Source: CADEDV01 sp964437415 (GTDB lineage Bacteria; Bacteroidota; Bacteroidia; Chitinophagales; Chitinophagaceae). Taken from it: DNA of 64,000 nucleotides. The stretch spans positions 39,135-103,134 of the forward strand of contig CAYTGN010000012.1 of NCBI GenBank assembly GCA_964437415.1. The letters are read 5' to 3'. Position 1 is the first letter of the stretch. Each line of letters begins with the position of its first letter. Below, piece by piece: positions 27,382 to 37,286 of the stretch. Under the pieces are notes generated by a model. That model was not told where the DNA came from. It saw nothing but the letters and a program-made list of their open reading frames with translations, and ran no database searches. Made by a program: the position numbers and the translations under genes.

Positions 27382-28728
27382 TCAATATCCTGTATTTTGA
27401 TCTAATGCTCCCTGAGAGGCATTAATTTCTCTTTGGGGAATCGGAAAAACCATTTTATTGTCATTATATGCAAACCCGTCGGCACTTAATCTAAGGCGTT
27501 TAAGGTCATCTGCTGCATGCCCTTCATGTGCTAATTCCAGTTTTCGTTCTAACAAAATATCAGCCAATGTTACTACCAGCAAAGACGGTAAACTTGCCCT
27601 GACCCTGGTCCGGTTTACATCATCTACTGGTGTTGCGCCTATAGTTGTCCCAAGCCGGAAATTACACTCTGCACGGGTAAGATAAAGCTCAGCCAGGCGA
27701 ATGACAGGCAAGTGCCTGTATTGCTGCTGCCATTTACCACTCCTCGTAGCTCCCGCACCTGTATAAAACAATGCTCTTCTTGCATCAGTCAGATCATAGA
27801 GGCTTAAATGAGCCGCCTGGATGGAAACATCACCATCACGACCTCCAAAAGTTGGAATTGACCAATACAGATGCATATTATTGGCTCCATCCTGTGCACT
27901 GACTTGCATGGCAAGCAGGTATTCGACAGAGTTGGTGGTGGTGTTAAATGCTGCAGCATAAGTACTGGCAAGATTGCGGCCATTGGCCACCCCGACTGTG
28001 ATACCACGATGTGCTGCATCCCTTGCATCAGCAAATCTCTCCATCTGCAGGTACACCCTTGAAAGCATCGCTGAAGCAGCAGGTTTTGCGGCATATACAG
28101 AATTGGTATTAGGCAACAATGTTTCCGCCTGAGTTAAGTCATCAAGTATCTGGGTATAGACCTGCTCAACAGTGTTTCTGGAAACATAGGAGGAAGCGTC
28201 AATTCCCCTTGTTGGCGTCAAAATGAGTGGCACGCCGGGATTGGTATTTACAGAACCTGCACTATACGGCTTGGCGAACAATTTCACCAGCTCAAAATAC
28301 ATGGCGCCCCGGATGAAAAGAGCTTCCCCTTTCACCCTGTTTTGATCAGCCATGTTTACCACATTGATTGCACTCAGGATATTATTGGCAATATTTATGG
28401 TATTATAGGCACTGAGCCATGTAGCTGAAACGAAGCTGTTGGTTGTAATCATAGCTTTTAGCCACACCTCTCTTGGCTGGTTAAATGTGCCTTCCCAGCG
28501 AATTTCTCCATTGGCAGCCAGCAATTCAGAATACAAGAACAAGTTGCCGCCATAGAGGTTGCCGCTGCTTATCGCATCCCAGGCGCCGTTCAATACTTTT
28601 TTTACGTTGGCATCTGAATTCAGTGCCACTTCCTCCGCAACACTTTGTTGCGGCAGGAGATCCAGTTTTTTATCGCAGGAAGCGATAAAAACCGAACAAG
28701 CTATTATTGGAATTATAAAACGTTTCAT
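27382..28728 (-). CDS. SusD/RagB-family outer-membrane lipoprotein (operon B)
   Basis: Lipoprotein of 448 residues with lipobox IASC (about Cys18) and the SusD pattern: KVLNGAWDAISSGNLYGG near 45, NRVKGEALFIRGAMYFELVKLF near 130, LLERKLELAHEGHAADDLKRL near 400. It pairs with the 1017-residue SusC that ends 19 bases upstream. It is about 50 residues shorter than its paralogue in operon A and clearly different in sequence, so this is not a recent tandem copy. Substrate unknown. Confidence 0.93.
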   Translation of the reverse strand: MKRFIIPIIACSVFIASCDKKLDLLPQQSVAEEVALNSDANVKKVLNGAWDAISSGNLYGGNLFLYSELLAANGEIRWEGTFNQPREVWLKAMITTNSFVSATWLSAYNTINIANNILSAINVVNMADQNRVKGEALFIRGAMYFELVKLFAKPYSAGSVNTNPGVPLILTPTRGIDASSYVSRNTVEQVYTQILDDLTQAETLLPNTNSVYAAKPAASAMLSRVYLQMERFADARDAAHRGITVGVANGRNLASTYAAAFNTTTNSVEYLLAMQVSAQDGANNMHLYWSIPTFGGRDGDVSIQAAHLSLYDLTDARRALFYTGAGATRSGKWQQQYRHLPVIRLAELYLTRAECNFRLGTTIGATPVDDVNRTRVRASLPSLLVVTLADILLERKLELAHEGHAADDLKRLRLSADGFAYNDNKMVFPIPQREINASQGALDQNTGY

Positions 28729-28747
28729 AATTTATTCAGTTTTTTGG

Positions 28748-31700
28748 TTAAAACCCAAGATTGATACCGAAAGTGAATGATTTGATTTGCGGAGCAGCAT
28801 AAAAATCGCTTCCCTGGTTACGATTGCCGGCTCTGTAATCTGTGTTCACTTCAGGGTCCCAACCTGTATAATCAGTGAAAGTGGCGAGATTAACACCTGT
28901 GAAATAAATCCTGGCTGAACGGATCTTCAATTTGCTGAGAATTTCATTGCTCAGGTTATATGCCAGTGTTAAATTCTTTAACCGGACATAACTTCCGTCT
29001 TCCACATAACGACTGGAGGCATTGATTCCATTTCCATAGCCAAGACGCAATTGAGGAACATCGGTAATATCACCCGGGTTTCTCCAGCGGCGAAGCTGGT
29101 CCTTTGTCTGGTTGTCAAACCAGTCAAAACTGGCTGACATAAATCCTCCGCCCCCATTGATAATCTGGTTGCCAAAAACACCCTGGAATAAAACACTTAA
29201 TTCAATTCCTTTATAGCTGAATGTGTTTGTTAGGCCACCGATCCAGTCAGGATTGGGATCCCCCACAATAAAATTACCCGCAGCATTGTAGCTATTGGTA
29301 GTTGTCTTCCCGTCAGGCAAATAATACAACGCATCCCCATTAGCAGGGTCAGCACCGGCGAACTTAGGGCCATAGAAAATACCAATTGGCTCACCAACGA
29401 TCAATGAATTCAGGAAACGACCATCATTTCCCGGTATGGTTGTTTGCTCTCCATCCAGTTTGGTGATCTTATTCATATTCCTGGAAAGGTTCAGGCTGGT
29501 ATTCCATTTGAAGTCACGACCCCTTATATTATCGGAGTTGAGAACAAACTCAAACCCTTTGTTTTCCATGGAACCCACATTCACAGTTTGTGTAGCAAAA
29601 CCAGATGTGCCGGGAACAGGTACATTATATATAAGGTCTTTTGTTTTTCTGTGATAGTAATCAATTTCACCTGTCAGGCGGTTTCCAAACAACCCAAAAT
29701 CAATACCGATGTCTATCTGTTCGTTTTTCTCCCATTTCAACTGGGGATTAGCCAACTGTGTGGGCACAAGTGCTGATACATTGTTATACCGTGCAGCGCC
29801 CCACAGCCCGAGCTGGGCAAAATTGCCAAAGCCGGCGTCATTACCATTAAGACCCCAGCTTGCTCTCAGTTTCAGGAAATCAATCCACGAAGACCCTTTC
29901 AGGAAATTTTCTTCGCTAAGTATCCAGCCTGCAGAAATGGCCGGGAAGAAACCATACTTATTTTCTTTACCAAATCGTGAAGAACCATCTATACGTCCAC
30001 TGAGGGCAAAAAGGTATTTATTATTGAATTTGTAGTTTACCCGTGCAAAATAAGAAAGGATAGCTGATTCATTCAAAGATGAAGAACCGCCTGTTATTCG
30101 TCCGGCACTTGCCAGCCTCTGCAAAGCATTTACCGGAAAATCTTCACCCTGAACAAACGAAAAATCACTGCTGAACTTCTGATAAGCCATGCCAAGTGTC
30201 GCATCAATATCATGCTTACCATTGATGGTGGTGAGGTAGTTAAAGTAATTATTGGTATTAATGTTCAGCGTTCTGAACCAGCTTGATGAACCATAGCCGT
30301 TTGTTGATAAGCCTGTGAGGGTCCGGTTGCCACGAAACAGTTCATCGTTTTGGGTAAGAATGTCGGCGCCGAATTCTGTTCTGAAATTCAATCCTTTCAT
30401 GAATTTATAATTCAGAAAAACGTTCCCGATATTTCTGAAGCTGGTGGATTTGAATTTGGAATCTTCCGTCTCTATTAATCCATTGTAATATGTTGTAACA
30501 GGGCGGTCATACAAAACTCCATTCAAATCCCTGGGAGGAGTGATGGGAGCCAACGCTACCAATTGCATGGGAGTCTGAAAGGCATTATCCAGATTATTCC
30601 TGTTACTCACCGTGCGGGAAACGCTTAAGTTGAACCCGATCTTCACTTTATCACTTGCATCATGTTCCAGGTTGAAGCGGCTGGATATACGTTGAAAATT
30701 ATTCAGGATAAGGATTCCGTCCTGGTCGTTAAATCCACCGCTAATGTAGAATCTTGTTTTATCCGTTCCGCCGGATGCTGTAATATCAACCAGTTTTGTT
30801 CTTGCATTATCATTAAAGGCCAGCTTTTCCCAGTCCGTATCGGTTTCAAGATTCTGCCAGCTTGAGTGCCCGGAGTGTCTCGTTAAACGTCCTTCAGCAA
30901 ACTGCAACCAGGAACCAGGATATTGAGCAGGATCCAAGGGATTCACACCTTCAATAATATCGCTGTTGATAGCAGCTTCCCTTAACAAATCAACATATTC
31001 TTGTGCATTCAGGAAACCTCTGTATCCTGTAGGCTTGTTAATGCCATATTGAAAATTCACATTCAGATTGGTACGTCCGGCTTTTCCTTTTTTTGTTGTG
31101 ATAAGTACAACGCCACCGGCAGCCCGTGAACCATAAATAGAAGCAGCAGATGCATCTTTAAGGATATCGAAAGTCTCAATGTCATTGAAGTTGATATCCG
31201 CCAATGCATTTCCTGAAAGTCCATCTGTATTGATGGGAATACCATCTACTACATACAGTGGTTCATTAGAGGCTCCGATCGAACCTGTTCCCCTTATTCT
31301 CACTTTTACACCTTCACCCACTTTACCATTATTGGCCTCTACAAAAACACCGGCAGCCCTGCCCTGCAAAGCCTGAGTGAAATTGGGAACAGGAATGTTT
31401 GCCACCTCTGCTCCTTTAACCCGTGCGATATTGCCGGTAAGGTCTTTTTTGATTTTGGTGCCATAACCTGTTACAATCACCTCGTCCAACGATTGCGACT
31501 GGGATGCCCTTAATGAGACAGAAACAGCCGAACCGGATATGGCCACTTCAATTGTTTCAAATCCCAACGCAGAAATAATTAGTGCTTTAATGCTTTCGGG
31601 AATTGTGAGAGAGAAAGAGCCATCCTGTCCCGATACAGTTCCGCTTCTTGATCCTTTAGCCAAAATGGATGCCCCCACAACAGGAGATCCATCTCTTCCG

Positions 31701-31801
31701 TCAGTAACTTTTCCAATTACCGTCTTGTTTTGAGCCCATAGCATTTGTGCGGAAATAACAAATACCGCCAGCAACAGGCTTGCCGATTTTCTCATGTGCA
31801 T
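28748..31801 (-). CDS. SusC/RagA-family TonB-dependent transporter (operon B)
   Basis: TonB-dependent transporter of 1017 residues with signal peptide (to about 23), carboxypeptidase-D-like domain (24-105), TonB-box-like EVIVTGYGT, plug (115-235, with PLYVVDGIPI and YGSRAAGGVVLITT) and a barrel ending in FTFGINLGF. It and its SusD (27382-28728) form operon B, closed by the 27331-27362 terminator. It lies just downstream of a zinc-peptidase gene but is separated from it by a terminator. Its promoter was not clear. Confidence 0.95.
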   Translation of the reverse strand: MHMRKSASLLLAVFVISAQMLWAQNKTVIGKVTDGRDGSPVVGASILAKGSRSGTVSGQDGSFSLTIPESIKALIISALGFETIEVAISGSAVSVSLRASQSQSLDEVIVTGYGTKIKKDLTGNIARVKGAEVANIPVPNFTQALQGRAAGVFVEANNGKVGEGVKVRIRGTGSIGASNEPLYVVDGIPINTDGLSGNALADINFNDIETFDILKDASAASIYGSRAAGGVVLITTKKGKAGRTNLNVNFQYGINKPTGYRGFLNAQEYVDLLREAAINSDIIEGVNPLDPAQYPGSWLQFAEGRLTRHSGHSSWQNLETDTDWEKLAFNDNARTKLVDITASGGTDKTRFYISGGFNDQDGILILNNFQRISSRFNLEHDASDKVKIGFNLSVSRTVSNRNNLDNAFQTPMQLVALAPITPPRDLNGVLYDRPVTTYYNGLIETEDSKFKSTSFRNIGNVFLNYKFMKGLNFRTEFGADILTQNDELFRGNRTLTGLSTNGYGSSSWFRTLNINTNNYFNYLTTINGKHDIDATLGMAYQKFSSDFSFVQGEDFPVNALQRLASAGRITGGSSSLNESAILSYFARVNYKFNNKYLFALSGRIDGSSRFGKENKYGFFPAISAGWILSEENFLKGSSWIDFLKLRASWGLNGNDAGFGNFAQLGLWGAARYNNVSALVPTQLANPQLKWEKNEQIDIGIDFGLFGNRLTGEIDYYHRKTKDLIYNVPVPGTSGFATQTVNVGSMENKGFEFVLNSDNIRGRDFKWNTSLNLSRNMNKITKLDGEQTTIPGNDGRFLNSLIVGEPIGIFYGPKFAGADPANGDALYYLPDGKTTTNSYNAAGNFIVGDPNPDWIGGLTNTFSYKGIELSVLFQGVFGNQIINGGGGFMSASFDWFDNQTKDQLRRWRNPGDITDVPQLRLGYGNGINASSRYVEDGSYVRLKNLTLAYNLSNEILSKLKIRSARIYFTGVNLATFTDYTGWDPEVNTDYRAGNRNQGSDFYAAPQIKSFTFGINLGF

Positions 31802-31845
31802 GTAGTTTTAGTAGTAACTAAAATATTATAATAAAATGTCAAGAC

Positions 31846-31876
31846 AAAAAAAACCATGCAGATTGCTGCACGGTTT
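31846..31876 (-). terminator. Terminator of the YugP-type peptidase gene
   Basis: On the minus strand AAACCGTGCAG and CTGCATGGTTT form an 11-bp stem with one G-U wobble around the loop CAAT, followed by a run of T residues. It lies 39 bases after the 31915-32604 gene. Confidence 0.8.
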
Positions 31877-31914
31877 CAATATTGATGCTATTTAAAAGTA
31901 ATATTTGATAAATA

Positions 31915-32604
31915 TCACCTGTCTCTGCTGCCGAGGTACAGCAAAATGTACTGCACCAGAGTAACCACTGCGGCCAACGCTGCCACCACATAAGTCATTG
32001 CTGCCCACTTCAATGCGTCTTTTGCTTTGGGATATTCCTGGGTGTTGGTAACATTGGTTGTATTCAACCAGGCAAGTGCCCTGTTGCTGGCATCAAACTC
32101 CACCGGCAGGGTCACTAATGAAAATATAACCGTTATGGCAAAAATGATAATACCGATCAGCAGTAATGTGGTGTTGCCCGAACTTGCCATAATCACCCCA
32201 ATCAACAGCACCCAGTTTACCAGCATGGAACTGATCTGCACAGCCGGCACCAGCTTGCTTCTCATCATCAGCCAGCTATAAGATGTGGCATGCTGAACGG
32301 CGTGGCCGCACTCATGGGCCGCCACCGCTGCGGCAGCCACTGTTCTTCCATTAAAGACATCCGGGCTCAGGTTCACTGTTCTGTTAGCAGGGTTATAATG
32401 GTCTGTCAAAAAGCCCTCTACTGAGGTCACTTTGACATCAAAAATTCCGTTTTCCCGGAGCATTTTTTCCGCAATTTCCCGGCCTGTAAGCCCATTTGAC
32501 AAGGGCACTGTTGTGTACTTTTTGAACTTGTTTTTCAGGACCATGGAAACCAACATGCTGATACCTAAAAATATCAGCGAAACGATCATAATTGGTGCTG
32601 TCAT
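31915..32604 (-). CDS. YugP-type membrane zinc metallopeptidase
   Basis: A 229-residue membrane protein of the YugP/DUF neutral zinc metallopeptidase family. An N-terminal helix (IMIVSLIFLGISMLVSMVL) precedes a soluble segment with the zinc motif HECGH near 97 (the two His bind zinc, Glu is catalytic) and EFDAS near 168 as a likely third ligand. Two to three more membrane helices follow. The substrate is unknown. It is a single-gene unit with a -7-like element (32640-32647) upstream and its own terminator. Confidence 0.85.
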   Translation of the reverse strand: MTAPIMIVSLIFLGISMLVSMVLKNKFKKYTTVPLSNGLTGREIAEKMLRENGIFDVKVTSVEGFLTDHYNPANRTVNLSPDVFNGRTVAAAAVAAHECGHAVQHATSYSWLMMRSKLVPAVQISSMLVNWVLLIGVIMASSGNTTLLLIGIIIFAITVIFSLVTLPVEFDASNRALAWLNTTNVTNTQEYPKAKDALKWAAMTYVVAALAAVVTLVQYILLYLGSRDR

Positions 32605-33076
32605 CTCATTAAAAATATTTAGTTATGTAAAATCTATAACAAATCTACTACCATTTCAGTTGCTCTGCTTTTTTCCGGTCTTTTTGTCATCCTGGTTGAA
32701 AAGCAAGACACTCAAAATCAACCTGTACGGCATAACCGCAATTTAAATTTATTTATTATAAACAATTGTATATCAATTTGTTAAAATTGAATTGTTTTAA
32801 TTTTTTATTCCCGGCAAACCTGGCCAAAAAGTCTTTAAAGTTATTCACAGCAGCAAAAATTTATTTTGTAATGTGGGTCATATTTGTAACTTAGCAACAG
32901 AATTTAATGGGTTAGTAAGTAAGAGGGTCGGTCGAAAGATTGGCCCTTTTTACATTTTATGCCAGACCAAAAAAATTGGGGCTTTTCATCTTTTTTTTTA
33001 TCCTGTTTCTGCACAACATTTCTTCTTTCTGTTTCAAATTTTTATACAACTTCTTCTGATAAATTACCTTTAGTGC
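32605..33076. other. 472-base intergenic region before radA
   Basis: AT-rich region with no convincing gene. It holds the peptidase promoter element and, near the radA side, a 9-bp imperfect stem (32921-32929 with 32942-32950, two G-U pairs) followed by TTTTTACATTTT that resembles a terminator. There is no upstream plus-strand gene to terminate, so a short transcript starting near 32870-32890 is possible. A TACCTTTA element (33065-33072) lies directly before the radA ATG. Confidence 0.5.
32640..32647 (-). promoter_or_regulatory. -7 promoter element (TAGATTTG) before peptidase gene
   Basis: On the minus strand 32647-32640 reads TAGATTTG, matching TAnnTTTG. No clear -33 element was found. Confidence 0.35.
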
Positions 33077-34450
33077 ATGAGTAAAGTTAAGTCGGCTTTT
33101 TTTTGTCAGCATTGTGGTTACGAAAGTGTGAAATGGGTAGGTCAATGTCCCTCATGCGGTCAATGGAATACGTTTGTAGAAGAACTGATACAAAAAGAAA
33201 CTACAAAAAATGGCAACGGCTGGAAGGATTATCATGAAGAAAGGCGGAATAATAAAACGATTTCGCTGGCCGAAGTAAAAAGCAGCGAAGAAAAAAGATT
33301 GGTAACCGCAGATGCAGAACTCAACAGGGTGTTGGGTGGTGGCGTTGTGCCGGGAAGCATTGTGCTGGTGGCCGGGGAACCGGGAATCGGAAAATCAACT
33401 TTATTTTTGCAAAACGGATTGTGGCTAAAAGGTATCACTGTTCTTTACATCAGCGGCGAAGAAAGCGAACAGCAAATAAGAATGAGGGCCGACAGGCTCC
33501 AACTGAAGAATGAAAACTTTTATTTACTTACCGAAACCTCCACGCAGGTTATTTTTCAGGAAATAAAAAAACTGAAACCGCAGCTTGTTATTGTTGACTC
33601 GATACAAACACTGCAAACTCCTTTTATAGATTCTTCTCCCGGCAGTGTGTCACAAATAAGAGAATCCGCCGCCGAGTTTCAGCGCTTTGCCAAGGAAACC
33701 GGTACTCCCGTTTTTCTTATTGGTCATATCACTAAAGACGGAAGCATTGCAGGCCCAAAGATATTGGAGCATATGGTGGACACTGTGCTGCAGTTTGAAG
33801 GTGACCGTCATTATGCTTATCGTATATTAAGAACATTAAAGAATCGTTTTGGCAGCACAGCAGAACTGGGGATTTATGAAATGACCGATGCCGGTATGAA
33901 AGGCGTTGCCAATCCCAGTGAGATCCTCATTACACAAAAAGAAGAACAACTCAGCGGCATTGCCATTGCAGCCACCATAGAGGGCATGCGGCCTTTGCTG
34001 ATAGAAGTGCAGGCATTGGTTACTCAATCTGTATATGGAACACCTCAACGCACTGTCAGTGGTTTTGATCTAAGACGTTTGCAATTATTGTTAGCCGTTT
34101 TGGAAAAGCGTGGCGGTTTTCATTTCGGCATGAAGGATGTTTTTCTCAATATTGCAGGAGGGTTAAAAGTTGAAGACCCTTCTATTGATCTTGCTGTTTT
34201 ATGTGCCCTGCTCTCATCATATGAAGATACACCGCTATCACAGCATATATGTTTTGCAGGTGAGGTTGGCCTGAGTGGTGAAATAAGAGCGGTGAACCGG
34301 ATCGACCAGCGGATTGCAGAAGCAGAAAAATTAGGTTTTGAAAAAATTATAGTTTCCAAGTACAACCAAAAAGGATTAGCGAAACAAAAATTCAAAATAG
34401 AAATAGTGACAATGGGAAAAGTGGAAGAACTGTATCAATACCTTTTTTAA
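33077..34450 (+). CDS. radA: DNA repair protein RadA
   Basis: RadA/Sms branch-migration ATPase of 457 residues used in recombination and natural transformation. An N-terminal zinc finger has Cys10, Cys13, Cys24 and Cys27. A RecA-like ATPase core follows with Walker A GEPGIGKST near 99 and the RadA-specific KNRFG near 254. The C-terminal part is the Lon-like domain. Its stop overlaps the comF start by one base (TAATG), so the two are translationally coupled. Confidence 0.95.
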   Translation: MSKVKSAFFCQHCGYESVKWVGQCPSCGQWNTFVEELIQKETTKNGNGWKDYHEERRNNKTISLAEVKSSEEKRLVTADAELNRVLGGGVVPGSIVLVAGEPGIGKSTLFLQNGLWLKGITVLYISGEESEQQIRMRADRLQLKNENFYLLTETSTQVIFQEIKKLKPQLVIVDSIQTLQTPFIDSSPGSVSQIRESAAEFQRFAKETGTPVFLIGHITKDGSIAGPKILEHMVDTVLQFEGDRHYAYRILRTLKNRFGSTAELGIYEMTDAGMKGVANPSEILITQKEEQLSGIAIAATIEGMRPLLIEVQALVTQSVYGTPQRTVSGFDLRRLQLLLAVLEKRGGFHFGMKDVFLNIAGGLKVEDPSIDLAVLCALLSSYEDTPLSQHICFAGEVGLSGEIRAVNRIDQRIAEAEKLGFEKIIVSKYNQKGLAKQKFKIEIVTMGKVEELYQYLF

Positions 34451-35148
34451 TGACAGGCCTTGCAGAAATAAAGGATTCTTTGCTGCATTTGTTTTTCCCG
34501 CATATCTGCGATGGTTGCGGCAGCGATCTGCTTGGCAAGGATTCGGCCCTTTGCATGAGATGCATAGAAGCTTTGCCGCAAACCGATTTTGAATTTCACC
34601 CCGGCAACCCGGTCGAAAAAAAATTCTATGGCCGCCTGCCCCTGCAACATGCGGCAGCTCATTGCTATTTTACAAAAGAATCACTGATGCAGCATCTTGT
34701 TCACAAAGTGAAATACAGGAACAACCGTGAGCTGGGCATTCAATTAGGAAAACTGATGGGTGATGCATTGAAAAGATCGGGCCGTATCGATGCAGATGTG
34801 ATGATACCCCTGCCCCTGTTCCCGGTGAAAGAAAGAAAAAGAGGTTATAACCAGTCAATGCTTTTATGCGAGGGCATGGCAGAGTGTATGCATATTCCTG
34901 TTTTAAGAAAAGTCATTACAAGACCACAGCATACAGAAACTCAGACAAAAAAAGGCAGGATAGAACGCTGGAAAAACATGGAGGGGAAATTTGTCCTTAT
35001 TGATCCCGAAGCCATTGCCGGCAAACATGTTTTGCTGGTGGATGATGTTATTACTACCGGTGCCACACTCGAAGCCTGCGGCAGCGAGTTATTAAAAGCG
35101 GAAAATGTAAGACTCAGTTTGGTCACTCTTTGCTACTCCTATAGCTAA
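34450..35148 (+). CDS. comF: ComF family phosphoribosyltransferase-like protein
   Basis: A 232-residue ComF-type protein. An N-terminal zinc motif (Cys20, Cys23, Cys35, Cys38) precedes a PRTase domain with the PRPP-binding loop LLVDDVITTGAT near 198. ComF is needed for uptake of DNA in transformable bacteria, where it works with PriA and ComEC. Coupling to radA (1-base overlap) supports a DNA-uptake or recombination role; the organism's competence is not otherwise shown. Confidence 0.88.
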   Translation: MTGLAEIKDSLLHLFFPHICDGCGSDLLGKDSALCMRCIEALPQTDFEFHPGNPVEKKFYGRLPLQHAAAHCYFTKESLMQHLVHKVKYRNNRELGIQLGKLMGDALKRSGRIDADVMIPLPLFPVKERKRGYNQSMLLCEGMAECMHIPVLRKVITRPQHTETQTKKGRIERWKNMEGKFVLIDPEAIAGKHVLLVDDVITTGATLEACGSELLKAENVRLSLVTLCYSYS

Positions 35149-35176
35149 TCTGGAATAGTTCTGTTATTTTTATGCC

Positions 35177-36562
35177 GTGAAAACAATTTGCCTGATCCTT
35201 ATATCCTGTTTAACCCTGTTTTTTTCCTGCCGGAAAGAACCTTTCATCACCTCAGCAGATGCCCGGTTGTTCATTACTGTGGACACTCTCAAATACGACA
35301 CTTTGTTTACCAGCACAGGTTCTGTCACCCAATCATTCAAGATCGTTAATGAAAATAACAGGAGGCTTCGCATCTCTTCTGTCAGGCTGATGGGCGGAAG
35401 CGGTTCTGCTTTTAAAATAAATGTTGACGGCCTTACAGGACCTGAAGTGTCGAATCTTGAAATTGCAGCAAATGACAGTGTATATGTTTTTGTGCAGGTG
35501 AATATTGACCCTGACGCAAATGACCTGCCCTTTATCGTAAGAGACAGCATACAGGTGAGCTTCAATGGCAATAACAGGTTTGTTCAGTTGGAAGCATGGG
35601 GACAAAATGCACATTTTTTACGAGCAAAAGAGATCACGGCAGACGAAACCTGGACTAACGACAGACCATATGTTATCCTCGATTATCTGTATATAGCGCC
35701 AAACAGAACATTGGCCATTGACAAAGGCTGCAGATTATATATTCATGCTGATGCTCCTATAATTGTTGATGGCACTTTGCAGGTGAATGGTATGAAAGAC
35801 AGCACTGACAGGGTTTATTTCCAGGGTGACCGCCTGGACGATCCATACAGGGATTTTCCGGCAGGATGGCCCGGCATTTATTTCACCAGCAGTAGCCAGG
35901 ATAATGTGCTGAACTATGCAGTGATAAAAAATGCTTACCAGGCAATTATTGCAGAAGAACCTTCGCCAAATGCCAATCCTAAATTAACCCTTAATGAATG
36001 TGTCATTGACAACTCCTACGAATATGGCATCATTGCTCTCAATTCCAGCATCAATGCCCGTAACTGTTTAGTAAGTAACTGCGGAAAGAATATTTATCTC
36101 GTTAAAGGCGGAAATTACCAGTTCACTCATTGCACCGTGGTCACTTATTCCAACGCCTTCATTTTGCACAAAGATCCAGTCCTTACTGTTTCTAATTTTG
36201 CCAATAACACTGCTGCTAACCTGAATGCTGTTTTCCGAAATTGCATTTTTTGGGGTGAAAGCGGTGTGGTGAACAACGAAGTGGTGGTTCAAAAAAATGG
36301 TAACACTGTTTTTAATGTCAATTTTGACCAGGCTTTATGGAAGGTGCAAACAACACCATCAGATATAACCAGTAGCGGCATCATCAACAACCAGCCTCCG
36401 CTTTTTGACAGCATCAGCATCTCAAGAAGATTTTATGATTTTCGGCTACAGGCCGGTTCTCCGGCGCTTGACAAAGGAGTTAATACCATTATTAATACCG
36501 ACCTGGGCGGCAATCCAAGACCTGTTGGACTGCCCGATCTCGGCTGTTTTGAGAGACAATAA
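35177..36562 (+). CDS. Secreted beta-helix lipoprotein, choice-of-anchor-Q type
   Basis: A 461-residue lipoprotein with signal peptide and lipobox FFSC (about Cys18). Residues 30-140 are beta-sandwich-like, followed by a right-handed beta-helix (about 160-390, with repeated NxxxxN/C turns such as NYAVIKNAYQAI and NECVIDNSYEYG). The C-terminal motif is AGSPALDKGVN...DLGCFE, found in the choice-of-anchor-Q family. It is probably surface-exposed; ligand or enzyme activity is unknown. The start is GTG at 35177; the nearby ATG is out of frame. Confidence 0.8.
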   Translation: MKTICLILISCLTLFFSCRKEPFITSADARLFITVDTLKYDTLFTSTGSVTQSFKIVNENNRRLRISSVRLMGGSGSAFKINVDGLTGPEVSNLEIAANDSVYVFVQVNIDPDANDLPFIVRDSIQVSFNGNNRFVQLEAWGQNAHFLRAKEITADETWTNDRPYVILDYLYIAPNRTLAIDKGCRLYIHADAPIIVDGTLQVNGMKDSTDRVYFQGDRLDDPYRDFPAGWPGIYFTSSSQDNVLNYAVIKNAYQAIIAEEPSPNANPKLTLNECVIDNSYEYGIIALNSSINARNCLVSNCGKNIYLVKGGNYQFTHCTVVTYSNAFILHKDPVLTVSNFANNTAANLNAVFRNCIFWGESGVVNNEVVVQKNGNTVFNVNFDQALWKVQTTPSDITSSGIINNQPPLFDSISISRRFYDFRLQAGSPALDKGVNTIINTDLGGNPRPVGLPDLGCFERQ

Positions 36563-36603
36563 ACCGGTCAAAGAATTTTAAGAACGCCTGAACAGAATCA
36601 GCC

Positions 36604-36611
36604 TACCTTTG
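36604..36611 (+). promoter_or_regulatory. -7 promoter element (TACCTTTG) before peroxidase gene
   Basis: TACCTTTG matches TAnnTTTG and lies 35 bases before the ATG at 36646; the -33 region has only a TTTTA-like match. Confidence 0.45.
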
Positions 36612-36645
36612 TTTTCCCTTTTGATTCAACCTTAATTAGTGAAAC

Positions 36646-37209
36646 ATGAAAGCATTATTAATAACACTGCTGTTGTCATTTACACTGACAGGCGGTTCCA
36701 TTTATGACTTTAAAGTTCCCGGCCTGGATGGAGAAATAGATTTCTCACAGTTCAAAGGCAAAAAAATCATGATTGTGAACACAGCTTCCAAATGCGGCAA
36801 CACCCCGCAATATGCCGAATTGGAAAAATTGTATGAAAAATACAAGGACAAATTAGTGATCGTTGGTTTCCCCGCCAATAATTTCGGCAGCCAGGAACCG
36901 GGCAGCAATGCAGAGATCAAAGAATTCTGTTCAAAAGAATACGGTGTCACATTCCCCATGGCGGAAAAAGTATCGGTGAGAGGAGATGATATTCATCCGT
37001 TATATAAATGGCTGGTGGATCAGTCAAAAGAGTTAGCCAAAAATGTTCCCGCTGATAACTCAAAAGATATACTCTGGAAAAGATTTCTGCAGGACCCCGT
37101 CATTTGGAATTTCACCAAATTCCTGCTGGATGAAAAAGGGAACCTTGTAGCGGTATTTCATAATAAGGTGGGGCCGATGAGTGCAGAAGTGTTGAAATAT
37201 CTGAATTGA
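36646..37209 (+). CDS. Glutathione-peroxidase-type thiol peroxidase, exported
   Basis: A 187-residue protein with a signal peptide (about 1-17) and the GPx/thioredoxin fold. Cys50 in NTASKCGNTPQY is the peroxidatic residue (not selenocysteine), followed by FPANNFGSQEPG (catalytic Gln) and WNFTKFL near 153 (catalytic Trp). A second Cys in EFCSKEYGVTFPM may serve as the resolving thiol, as in thioredoxin-dependent GPx. It reduces hydrogen peroxide or lipid peroxides in the periplasm. Single gene with its own promoter element. Confidence 0.9.
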   Translation: MKALLITLLLSFTLTGGSIYDFKVPGLDGEIDFSQFKGKKIMIVNTASKCGNTPQYAELEKLYEKYKDKLVIVGFPANNFGSQEPGSNAEIKEFCSKEYGVTFPMAEKVSVRGDDIHPLYKWLVDQSKELAKNVPADNSKDILWKRFLQDPVIWNFTKFLLDEKGNLVAVFHNKVGPMSAEVLKYLN

Positions 37210-37286
37210 TGACAGTTTGATTTTTTTTAAAGCGGTTTCATCCTGGAGCCGCTTTTTTGTTGGCAGAAGATTTATTTTCGCCATTC

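Noticed and set aside
21761..31801. Mobile element or genomic island
   Set aside because: No integrase, transposase, flanking repeats or attachment site; composition is like the surroundings.
36646..37209. Selenocysteine-type glutathione peroxidase
   Set aside because: The active site is an ordinary Cys codon and no TGA is in frame.
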